Assembly (NCBI RefSeq): GCF_032118995.1
Contig: NC_092651.1
Span: forward strand, 25,776,349 to 25,840,348
DNA length: 64,000 nt
DNA from: Asterias amurensis
Lineage: Eukaryota > Echinodermata > Asteroidea > Forcipulatida > Asteriidae
Direction: 5' to 3'
The position numbers and the translations under genes are program-made. This document shows, piece after piece, positions 10,450 to 21,800 of the stretch; position 1 is the stretch's first letter; each line of letters opens with the position of its first letter. The notes under the pieces were generated by a model that saw only the letters and a list, made by a program, of their open reading frames with translations, was not told the origin of the DNA and did no database searches.

Positions 10450-12554
10450 AACTGGGTTTACTTGCTCAACAAATTGATGAGAATAAGAACTTTCAAGTAT
10501 CATTCTGTAAATTCATCAATCATCTACACAGCAAAAGAAAGGATTTTATCTTTTTCATGACATCACATCACGTTGATAACATGGCTGATGTTTTTGTTGC
10601 CTTATTTTGTTTTGCCATTTTTACTTTTTCCAAGAGGTGCCTGGTTTTTGAGTTGGGCTTAACATCTTTGAGTGGTATTTATTTATAAATGTAAGTGATA
10701 ATACTGTACCTAACCATTGCTGTCTTTAAAGAGAGGCTCAAAAGTAAAGTAGAGTTTTGTGATGCACTTATTTGTCCTCATGGAATTTTGGAACAAGTTA
10801 CAAGTCTCTTACATCAAAATCAAGGTGTAAAACAGCATTTGATTTTGTACTCATTCATAGCTGAATTTGAAACCTGACTTCATTGAGGCTTGAAGTGGCC
10901 TTCAGGCCTTGTGTCTGGCGACTTGCATAATAAAAATTGAGGTCAAATTCTGTGCTGTTTTGATTGAATATCATCAAAGTTCTGCAATAAAAGGAAATTC
11001 TCTATACAAAAACATGCAGACCTTATTTGGATTTTGACAAAAACTGCACACAGTGGTGTTTTACATAATTTTAATGCAAGGGTTGTAAGGTTAGAGACTT
11101 TTTATTTTGTTTTCATCTGTATAGCCCTATCTATTGGAAATTGAGTGGATCACAAAACTGAATTTTACGTGAAGCCATTCTTGGACATAAAATCATGTCA
11201 ATAACTTCATTTTCCAGAGAGCAATGTATTTCATCTTGCATGTTGTGTCTATGTTAATCCCTACAGATGAAAATAAAGCAGTAAACTATACAAATAGTGT
11301 GACATTTTATTTCAATAAATCAATTTCGTGTCCATTTGCAAATCGACATATACAAATATTACCAATGAAAATAAAAAATATCCACATTAGATTACAAACA
11401 ATTACATAATTACATTTTGGTGAGTAACCATAAAGTAATTTAACATGATTTTTCACAGGTTTATTCACTAAAATTTGCATAATTATTTAACTTGTTCTCG
11501 TTACTACTATTATTCTAATCACAAAAATAAGGTAATTGTCCATAACTACTAAACAAAAACTTGAACAAACCCAAATAACCAATCACCCTTTATAGACCCT
11601 GCGGCTTGTACCAATATGCAAATAGCGGCCACAAACAGTCAAAAACCAAACTTACTTCCACTTAACCATATAAGGCCAAAGGTCATGTCCTGAAATGACA
11701 TTTTCCAATGATTCCCATGTTATCATAGAATCTACAACTCAAAAGCAAAAACACATTTCTGTTTCTCCCTTGTTTTCCAGAATTCCTTCTCGAGTCAAAA
11801 ATCAACAAATGTTGATGTACAAAATGAGTTGTCTTGGAAAGATTTCTTTAAATGTTATTGAAAATAATGTGCACAAAAAGTATCAAATGCCTATGGAAGA
11901 TATTTATCATAGATAGTTTGGACTGAATACAAACCGCTGAGTTAAAACAAAAATAATAATACAATAAGTAAAGGTTTTTCTGGTGCTTTTTGTCACAAGT
12001 AAGCAGCCAATTTAAGCGTAATTCAATTCAAAATGATAACCGTAATCAATTTAGCAAGCAAACTGTTTGCTTGCATCATGCGATTAAAAACAGATAACCA
12101 TTCCTTTCAACAATCTACAGAAATGGAATTTCAATTTGCTTTTTGTTGGTAATTTCTCTGCTGATCTGAATGCCGTTTTGTATGGTTAAAAAGAAGGACT
12201 TTATAAGTTGAATTGAATATAAAATGCTACATAAATTGCCATGCCTCCAAGTGAGATTGAATGACCCTGAAAAGGCAAAATACTGTTATTATGAATACAA
12301 GAAAGTGAAATAGGCTGCTTTTTTGCCAAAGATGACCATGAAAACCTACAGAACAACATTGTGACATCCTTGATATAAAAATCCAAACTTTCTTTATAAG
12401 AGAAATGTTTTCTCCACCATACAAATCTTTGATTTTCACTTCAGAATTTTTTTAATTAGTGTACATTATATGTACAGACAATCTTGCCCTATTACAGCGA
12501 CACAAAATAAAGTTTAAACTCTATAAACAAAACATTCAAATTGTATTCATAAAT
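10450..12554. other. Intergenic AT-rich DNA
   Basis: No gene is supported. Short frames (for example near 10695, 11224 and 11695) have biased AT-rich composition and no domain or splice context. A TGGCGACTTGCATAA short repeat lies at 10872-10940. Confidence 0.4.
10872..10940 (+). mobile_element. SINE-like 3' end (TGGCGACTTGCATAA family)
   Basis: It carries GGCCTTCAGGCCTTGTGTCTGG and then GCGACTTGCATAA before an A/T-rich tail. It matches the 3' ends of the copies at 16785-16890 and 41661-41808. Only the 3' part of the family is present. Confidence 0.6.
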
Positions 12555-12800
12555 ACCTAAAACAGTTTATCCATTCTGATTGGTCGAGAAGGCATCGCAT
12601 GGGGGTGTTTGAACGGATGATATAACACCAATAAAAGTGTTAAAACATGGGTGTGACACGCGAGCTTGCACCTGTGCTTATAAGACAGTTTCTTCATTCC
12701 TATTGGTCGAGAGCAACTGCTTGAACAGTTGTGCACATCGCGCGATACGCGCGACAAGCACAGCAATCTCCTTATAAGGAGTTGTTTACGCAAGGGTCTT
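12555..12800. mobile_element. Dispersed repeat with internal inverted halves
   Basis: The phrase CAGTTT-TCATTC-TATTGGTCGAG occurs twice (about 12562 and 12686), and CTTATAAG motifs lie at both inner and outer positions. A partial copy lies at 1-75. It is probably a non-autonomous DNA transposon; its termini were not resolved. Confidence 0.5.
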
Positions 12801-13175
12801 ACCGTTTCATAGCTGGAGGGGTGTTGTGTTGAAAAATCATTACAAAATTATAATTTTTGCATTTATTTTACTTTTTAACCAAAAAGTGTTTTATCCTTTT
12901 TGACCGAAAATGTATTTATGAATGGCAATCAAAGTGTGTTGAATCGGTTTTTTGTTATCCTAACACCAATCCTGTATAACACTTTTAAGTAATTTGTGAA
13001 CAACATTTTAACTACATTTTTAATGGACTACAAATACACTGCACACCGAGGTATTAACTATAGTACACTTCTACTGTCCTGAACTAAACAAGTACAAACC
13101 TTTTTCTTAACATTCACGTAACGACATTTACTAATATTTTTGGTTTGACCCAACACCAATGTGTGGTAAAAACTG

Positions 13176-13262
13176 TATACTACATTTGTACTTAGGTGGG
13201 ATGTGAAACCACGACCGCTGCCATTCTCGAGCAGGTATCTTAACCACTAGACCAAGGTCACC
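13176..13262 (-). mobile_element. tRNA-derived SINE head
   Basis: On the minus strand it reads GGTCTAGTGGTTAAGATACC and then GGTTTCACATCCCACC. This has box A- and box B-like elements at tRNA spacing, but it does not fold as a complete tRNA. Related heads lie at 13428-13500 and 16618-16684. Confidence 0.5.
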
Positions 13263-13427
13263 CTGTAAGCTCAAACAATTGTTGAGAACAGAAACATTTT
13301 GTTTAGCTAAAACAGGTTACCAGCCAAAATTTCATAACAGTCACATTGTTGCCACTGGTTCCCTACTCATTTTTTCGCCGAGTAAAGAAATTTACTAAGA
13401 CAATACTTAATTGTTCAAGTCATTGTG

Positions 13428-13500
13428 AAGCCAGTGGTTAGCTTGGTAGTATTCGAACCCACCAGCTTGTGATTACTTGACCACAATGACCACTGAGCAT
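13428..13500 (-). mobile_element. tRNA-derived SINE head
   Basis: The minus strand carries GCTCAGTGGTCATTGTGGTC and then GGTGGGTTCGAATAC, a tRNA-like box A/box B pair. It is diverged and has no intact tRNA acceptor stem. Confidence 0.45.
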
Positions 13501-13944
13501 TACTGTTGGTGGGAGGACATTTCCCATCCAGTAACTAGCAACAAGTATCACAAACAACATTTACGCAACTTTCCCAAGAATATTTGTGGCATTGAATTCT
13601 AACATTTGACCCAACCTACACGCGACACAACAATCGACAATAAATTGCACAATGAAAGCTGAACCACACAGCACCTCTGATGACTTACAAAATATAGTAT
13701 AAACTTTGGTATGCTCTGTGAAAAAACTTTGTTCTAAAAGGAAAAGATTTTGAAGTTTGCCTTTTAGAGGACGAATGATAATTGTCAGCCCAGCCATTTC
13801 GTTGTGCATAACGTTGGAAGATTGAACATATAAATGTTCATTAGTTTTACACAGAACTTTGGTATAAAGATTGGCATGGTTAAAAAAACTCCCTTGAATC
13901 GATTTTGCTTGAAATGCAATAATTTTTTAGAAAAGAGTGAAGCA

Positions 13945-14092
13945 ATGGAAGACTTTGGAATGCTAGGTGGCAGCTGACTTACCAGGTAAATTTCCATTGT
14001 TTATGTAGTTCTGGGCACACGCACATTACCAAGAACAATGGATTTTACCTGGTAAGTCTGCTGCCACCAAGCGTCCCAAAAGTCTCCCATTA
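13945..14092. mobile_element. Palindromic MITE (GGTGGCAGCAGACTTACC family)
   Basis: The left arm GGAATGCTAGGTGGCAGC continues with TGACTTACCAGGTAAA. It is mirrored by TTTACCTGGTAAGTC continuing with TGCTGCCACCAAGCGTCCC. The arms are about 45 bp on each side of a short loop. A second copy is at 63815-63960. There is no coding capacity. Confidence 0.8.
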
Positions 14093-14099
14093 GGTTTGA

Positions 14100-15627
14100 A
14101 CTTGCAAGTCGAAAATCAGCAATATTTCAAAAGGTGAAAGCGTATAAAGGTTTTTTCCCCACTATTTTCTCATGACTATGACAGATTGAGCTTTAAATTT
14201 CACAGGTTTGTTATTTTCTGTTTGGCAGCATATAGCGCCACAGTACCTTATAAACCATTTCATGGTGATAAGTAAAAGGAGTAGGTCTCTGCTTCAAATA
14301 AAGTCCCACATCCCTTGCAGGAAAATACTGAATATTGAAGTGCCTTGAGCGTCACTGAGTGAAGCACATGAGTGTTATTAGTCCCCACCATTATTGTTGT
14401 ATGTCGAGTTGCATTAAGTGCGGACTACAGTCTTTCACATTTACCAAGGTAGTTCCATCTAGTTTACACCGCCCTCCACAGAAAACCCCCACAAAAAATC
14501 CCTGTATAAAATTATTGACTTGAATTTTTTCAAGTCACAATACACTAAAGACAAACATGAATAACAAATAAAAGGTATTTGAAATCCTTTTTTGTCATTA
14601 TTGCTCATACTACTATCCTCAAAAACACCCACTAATTTATTGCTACAATCATTTCTCTCAATTTATACTGCATCACACATTCCTTTAAAAGGGATAACAC
14701 TATCATCGTAAAAGAATACATTTATTCTTTTTTTTTTCCAATAAACACACCACTTAAACTATATGTGGAAATTTCATCTGCTTTGGTGGTCTTACTTTTG
14801 ACTAGACACCAAATAAGGTTCAATTCCCACGAGGTAATTTACAGGCAACTAGCTTAAGGCAGTCACCAAAAAGAAGAGGCAGTCACATTTTGATTTTCAC
14901 AAAACTTTCTTTTGGTATTACAGGCCTTGAATTAAACTGAGGCACCCCACAGCAAAAGACCGATCCATTAAGCTCCGCCCCATTTTGTATTGACCAATCA
15001 CAACCTATTGCACAACCAAAAGTCCGACACTATAAAGTCTGACTTGCGTGCGTGTATGCTCGGCGCGCGTGGCAGAGTTGTGCAGAATGGCATTGGAAAG
15101 GCTCACGTGTTCTTGCTCACAAGTGCGCCAGGGGCAGAGCCTAATGGATCGGTCTATTGTTGTGATGCCCTGTGCTTTTGCTGTGGTGCCATTTGCAAGG
15201 TTTCAATATAAGTGTAAATTCTCCTCATAGAAGTGCCCCATGCCAGAGGAACATTAATGTACCCCCGTTTTTAAAGACCTAACAATTTGATTTTAAACAT
15301 GATTTTTATCCCCCCCCCAAAAAAAATACCAAAACAGTTTATGGCAACAAGTTTCTCATGTAGTATTTCAGACTGCAGAATTTTCTCTGGACAGTTGGTA
15401 CCAAACTGGTACCATGAGATTAGAAAAGTTTCAAGATTTAGAATAAATTCTTATTTTTTATCGATAATAATATTTTTTTAAATAGATATTTCAGGGAAGC
15501 ACGTTGCCTGAGCCCATTTTATTGAACCATGTGCGACCTTCCTGAAATGAGAGTTTTGGGGGTTTTCTTAATTTTAAAAATATTTTCACCATTTGTAACT
15601 CAACTCAACTAACACTGGTATTAATTA
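14100..15627. other. Intergenic, SINE tail and AT-rich DNA
   Basis: The segment 14219-14300 resembles the 3' part of the SINE at 21476-21762 (CGCCACAGTACCTTATAAACC). The rest shows no gene. Short frames around 14990-15230 have no recognisable domain. Confidence 0.4.
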
Positions 15628-15740
15628 AGCTCAGTGGTTTCTTTCCCTGCCCTTTACATCTGTGGACCACGGTTCAAATCCCACCTCGGACCTGGAGCTT
15701 TGCATTTGGATCAGATTTTCGGTCCCTACCCCTTTTTTCC
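15628..15740 (+). mobile_element. SINE copy (GGTTCAAATCCCA family)
   Basis: It reads CTCAGTGGTTTCTTTCCCTG, then GACCACGGTTCAAATCCCA, then TTTTCGGTCCCTACC. Box A- and box B-like elements are present, as in the copies at 23030-23205 (minus), 36618-36850 and 62545-62760. It lies just past the CWH43 3' end. Confidence 0.6.
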
Positions 15741-15772
15741 CAATTGAAGTTTCCTACATCTAAAACTGAACT

Positions 15773-15778
15773 TTTATT
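15773..15778 (-). terminator. Candidate CWH43 polyadenylation signal AATAAA
   Basis: The minus strand reads AATAAA about 100 bases past the CWH43 stop codon. Position and motif fit a cleavage and polyadenylation signal. It has not been shown to be used. Confidence 0.5.
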
Positions 15779-15880
15779 CTCAATTCCAACTCATTATTGG
15801 CGCTTCCGCTGTTGGACATGTAATGAAATAAACATAACAAAATTAAGCAAGATGATAATATGAATGTTGTTTCTTCCTTC

Positions 15881-18800
15881 TTAGATGGTAATACTCTCTG
15901 GACTATCCTTGGGCTTCCTTTCAGAGTTGTCTTTTGTAGTTTCGCTGCGGCGGTAAAAGTACTTAGGTGTGCCCATGTGATAATGTTGATCCTGTTTGTA
16001 GTAATGGCCGCCATAGTGGGAACCAAATCTGAAGAAAAGAAAAAAGACGAATCCATTTACTCGTCAAAGTTTGCCACATACATGAAATATCTCCATTGTA
16101 GTGGTTCTGGGGAAAAAAACTGGTGGTGTAACAACTCAAAGGTTTTCCATATGTGTTTGATATGCTCTAATTGTCCTTTGGAGAAAATTAAATTTTGTTG
16201 TGTTATTTGCAAAATCTTGGTTTTTTTTCCCCCTGGCTTTACCCAAAAACGTTATGACAACAGGGTGCCACATTAAAGCTACTCTCTTGTGAGAACAGTT
16301 TTTACAAAATTACTCCCAAAATTTCACCCTTCACTGCCACCAACTAGGTAGGGCAGGGATAATGTGTTTACTGTCAACTCTAACCATCAATAGATAGTTC
16401 CGGTTTAACATTACATGAAGTCCACATAAATGAGATTAATCTCCTCAAAGTGCTTACTCAAATAAAAACAGTTTTTGAAAGCTTGAATTTCTCATTTTGA
16501 TTCTAGTCTCGTTAAATAACTTTCAGTCAGTCAAATTTGGAGCAACAAGCCCTGTCATTCCCCCTCCCCAACTTTGAGCATTGCTTTGTATACTCAACTC
16601 AAAACAATCCACAGGCATATTACTCAGGTTGGATTCGAACCCACAACCTTTGCCATTCTAGAGCAGATGTCTTATAACTGAGCGTGCCTGCTGGCTTAAC
16701 ACAGCTCACTGTGAAAGACAATCTACCTTCTGCACTACCGGCCAGGTTTCGAATTGAAGATACCCAAGCCTACATCCGTATGGACTGTAAAAGAGGTAAA
16801 CCTGTTTCAGCCCTAGGAGTAGGTGGCAACGGCCTCTGGAAAAAAAATCATAGTGTGTCTGGCGACTTGCATAATTTTTTTTTTTTTTAAATACCCCCAA
16901 AAATCTGCTTTTTCTTCCCACTGGTCCTTTTTTAGCAACAGAGTGGTTCTACTTACGCATCAGGGAGCCATGCAGACTCATCTACTTCATGTTTATCTAT
17001 CGTCACGGCGTCGTTATCCTTGTACTTCTTAGTTTCAGGGATGGTGAACTTAGCAATCTGTACCTCGGTATCGCTAAGGTCTCCTTTGGAAATCCGACCA
17101 TATGATTCCCTGCGATCAAAATGCAATAAATATCACAACTCCTGTAAGTTCATTGGACTAAATCATGCATTTGTTATCACAATTTTTCAGCATTTTCTCG
17201 CAACTTCGAGGACCAATTGAGCCCAAAATTTTCACAGGCTTGTTATTTTATGCTTTTGATGGGATACACCAAGTGAGAACACTGGTCTTTGACAATTACC
17301 AAACGTGTACCTTCCCTTTAACTGTACAATAATTATCTTGATTGCTCCTATGTATATCATGTGCATGGGCCAAAAACACAACCAGCAGCCGATAACACAA
17401 AACGATAGGATTTACCCTATCTCGAGTTAGGATAAGTAACTCGCCCTAACTTAGGACGGGTTCAATACGTCCTAATGTCTATGGATACGGAACTTAACTC
17501 GTACTAAGTCCTAAAATTCAAATCGACAGCTGATCATCAACAGTGACTTCTGTGATCCATGCAAATTACCAAATTAAAAAAGCAGTAATCAAAATGAGAT
17601 CGTACCTTATTAACCCCTTGTAGAAAATGTACTCACACCACCTGTTTTCATCAGTAGGGTCAATGTCCTGAAAAATAATCCAGATAATTTATTCCTCAAC
17701 ACAGAAAGACAGGCACAAAACCATAAAATAAAATATACAAACAAGTGAATCCAGTGCCTAACTTCATCTGCTTAACAGTGACCAAATTTTTCTGCTTACT
17801 TCGGCAGAAAAATTTGCTTAAACACTAGTTTGTTACACAGGCAAGTACGAAAATATGGCGGCCAGCTTGCGCAATCACCAAGAAGTTATATTGTCACGTC
17901 AGTCGCTTGCTTACAGAAAGCATGCCTTTTCCCGCGCTTACGATTTAATAGCACAATGAAATATAAATTACACAGTAAGCACAAAATATTCTGCTTTAAC
18001 TTTGCTTAAAGGAAATGAAGCAATGAGAAGGATATCTACTAAACACACTGGGATAAATAAGGTTAAAGTTTGGAAGTTTCATTTGTTTAAAAAAAAGAGA
18101 GACATATTTTAACATAAACTCACCTTGAGTTTACCAAACCGAGTGAATTTTTTGTAGTCTCTGCTTTGGGGTTCAGAGGTCACGTATCCCATAAACACTG
18201 TGGGATTTGGGCTGTAATTGAAACAAAGAAAATCAATTCAAATAAAGATTTTGTACATTATTTAGTTTATTTACAATTTACAATTTGTACCAGCAAACAA
18301 TAATTGTATGAAATAATAGGGCAGTGTCACATTTCGACCCTATCAGAGTCTTTCACCAAAACCACTTTGAGAAAGACTCTGCGAGGGAAGAGATATGAGG
18401 ACCAGACCTTGTGCTTAATCTTTTTGTTAGGTAGCCCACAAGACCAGTACACTGTGCATTTTACTTTTCCCAGGAAGAGTTTTAGTAGCCCAGGTAAAAA
18501 TAAAATGCCTTGTCATAATTTTGTCTTTCTGATGTTTTAACACTAGCAACCACAACCAGTTAAAAGGACAAATGAAGTTACATTTATAAATTCAAAAATA
18601 ATTTAGCATATTTTAAACATTTGATATTCCCATCTGAACGTAGAGAAATCCAAGCATATTAAGCACATAGGTTGGCAAGTTTTCAGTAGCCCACAGGGCA
18701 AGTTGAGAAATGATGTTTTTCTAGCCCGTAGCAGTTTTTACTAGACAATGTATGCCAGGCTATTAGGTTAATAGTGAACTTAGAGGCCCTTAACTACTGC

Positions 18801-21800
18801 TGCAATTATACCATAGGTCAGTTTTGTAGGTGAGAAGTTCCTTATTTTGGAAATAAAAATTTTGAAAGAAGTCTGACGAACAAAAAGTACCTTCGTCTCG
18901 TGATGTTGGAAAGGACTTCCGCCTGCAACTTTCTGTCTTCATTGTCTCTGCAAAAAATCAATGAAATTATGTTATTAGACAAAAACAAAGCCATGTTTTG
19001 ATCCCTGGAACTAGTTAATGGTGTTGTGGATCAAGTCATACTTTACAGAATGCCGAGGGTTGTGGGTTTGAACCCCTTACAAGGCTCTGGTGAATGTTTT
19101 TCATGCAGTCCTCATTAAGCACCAAGTATAGAGTGGATGATATTGAATGGTCAACCAGTAGGAGGGTTGACTGTGTACTGTGTAGATGGACTCACAGCAT
19201 AATATCTCACTCCTGTCATAGTTTATCATTCAAAACCACAGTGGGCAGTATTGAATGGTCAGACAGTAGAAGGGTTTTAATGTAAATCAATAGTTTTCAA
19301 TCCCTTTGGAGACAGCCTACATTTCTGAACAGGCATTAAGTTTTTGTTTTCACTAGAGAATGTTGCGGGGCTAGTGTTAAGGGTGAGCCCTGCTTAAGAT
19401 GCAGAAGTTGATTCTTACTTGTAGTTGCCCATGTGAGATGTGACAAAATCCACCAAAGTACCGGAGATGTTGACAGTGATCTGGATCCCTGGCGCTAGCT
19501 CTCCTTCAGGAGACGGGAGGAGGTAGTGCTCGGAAGAGATGATGGGGTACTTAGACAAGAAGAGACTCCTGGAAGATTAGGGGGATGCGAGGATTCAGTA
19601 TCAATAATAATAGATGATGCAAGAATTTAGGATGAGGCGAGGGGGATGTAAGAGGAAAAAGTGAGAGGAGAGAAGATGATAGGATACTAAGATAAGAGAC
19701 TCCTGAAAGATAAGATGGACTCAGGATCGATAATTGATGACACAAGAGAGGAGTTGAGGATGAGGCGGGGGAGGGCATGTAGGAGGAGAAATGGAGACGA
19801 TTGAAGATGATGGGGTTCTTGGATAAGAAGAGACTCCTGGAAGATAAAGATGGGGACGAGGATTCAGTATCAATAGTAATAGATGATGCAAGAGTTGAGG
19901 CAGGGGGGAGGGTGGGTAGGTGGAGAAATGGAGAAGAGAGGAGATGATGGGGTACTTTGATGAGAAGAGACTCCTGAAAGATAAAGGTGGAGGAGAGGAT
20001 ACAGTGTCAATAATAATAGATGATGCAAGAGTTGAGAATGAGGCGAGGAGGGAGGGTAGGAGGAGACATGGAGATGAGTGGGGTACTTGGATAAGAAGAT
20101 AATCCTAAGACAGAAGGAGAGGAAAACCATTTTTTGTTTAAGATGGACTCACCCCCAGGTATGGTCTTTTGTAGCTGGCCCAAAGTCATCATACATGCCT
20201 AGTCTTTCACCAAGCCACATACTGATGTCATTCAATCCAAGGTATGGTTTGGATGCATCAGCTTCAAGTAAAGCTATAACATCAGCACCTGTCGATGATA
20301 CAGAAAACGGCTGATGAGGGCTACTGCTCATCGTCTAAGAGTACAGTGTCATGAACCTACTTAATACTTCAATCATGCCTTGTGTGTGCAGCTTTCTGAG
20401 CAACTGCACTCAAGCTGTTGACTCCCCGAATGGAGGCAACACAAGCTTGTGTTCCACGAGGCACATTATTGAACCCTTGAGGTCCACCCTCTTACCTGAA
20501 TCTTCCATCATTTTGGAAGCCCGTTCGAAGCTCGGCCATCCCTGGTTGTCATAGAGGAAATGTGCCGTCCACACCATCCCGGTAAACTGTCTTGGGTGTT
20601 CTCTGACGGTTTGTCTGTATTTCTCCGGATGGAATCGAGTCAAGAAACCTCCACAGCCCATCAAGAGGAGAAGAATAAGATCTGGTACGAGGAGTAAAGG
20701 AACATTGTTAGCTTCTGTAATGTATTAGGAGTTTATGTACGAGTATTATAATGGCTTCGGCAATGGCTATGGCTGGAAAGCCAAAAAGTCATTTTTAAAA
20801 AATGTGTCATTGCAGACAATGGATGTAGCCGTAGTAAAAGTCGCTTAAATGTAAAAGCTGATTGGGTTATCGAATTTTAAGTTCTAGAGTCATCAGGGTG
20901 TGGGTTCAAATCCTTGTAATGACAAGACACTAGACTATATGCTTCTCATCACCCAGTGGTAAATGGGTATCTGTGAGGGCAGAGATAGTTTTTGTGATTG
21001 ACTTAGCTTGGTGTGCTACTTATTTGACAGCACTGGCTGTATGCTCCCAAGGGAGCTGAGATGGTATAAAATGGCCCAGTGACAGGAGGGTATTAATGTT
21101 GAAGCCTGATGAGGTACTGAGTGAGTGACCTGAAGCCACTATTATCATTATTATAATAAACGCTTTGGATGCGGGTTTGGGTGTCAGAGGTGTATGTAAA
21201 TTGGTCTCACAAATCACCGAACAAAAATAAAAAAGGAACTGACTAAAACGACAACAACTTACATATCTTAGCATCTGCAAATATCTGGTATGTTCCTGTG
21301 CCGTCTAAGTTTGGGAAGGCGGTATGCTTACTGGACGGCTCTTCGTGGTCTTTCGACTTCCCAAAGAGTAAAGCTCTCAAAATGTTGAACATGACAAAGG
21401 CGGCTAGGAGGAGAGTCATTTCTCTACGATAATAAAACAGTTATCATCAAGAGTTACTTAAATGAGGGTAGATGTGGCATGTCGTGACTTAGTGCTTAAG
21501 CTCTGGTGTTTCTGATCAGCAGAGTGTGGGATTGAGTCCCAGTCTTGACACTTGTGACCTTCAGCGAGACACTTATTGCTTTGTCCTTCGGATGGGATGT
21601 AAAGCCGTACATCCTATATTTTGGTTTTGAAATGTTCAAGCATCCTGTACATTGATAAGAGAAAGGGTTGGCCCTGGTGTTTTCTGGTTGCGCCACAGCA
21701 CCTTGTAAACCGTTGCATAGTGATATGTATAGGAAAAAAGGGTCTTATAGTTTGAGCATAGCTCTGCAAATTGTGTGCTTGGCACCAGTCAGAAATGGTG

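Noticed and set aside
15860-16276. Plus-strand frame of 138 residues
   Set aside because: It is antisense to the last CWH43 exon, whose minus-strand frame has a convincing family match.
19551-20192. Minus-strand Ser/Pro/His-rich frames
   Set aside because: They are intronic tandem repeat; only the exon 9 part is real coding sequence.
13176-21560. Several tRNA-like box A/box B pairs
   Set aside because: None has a paired acceptor stem or complete cloverleaf; they are tRNA-derived SINE heads.
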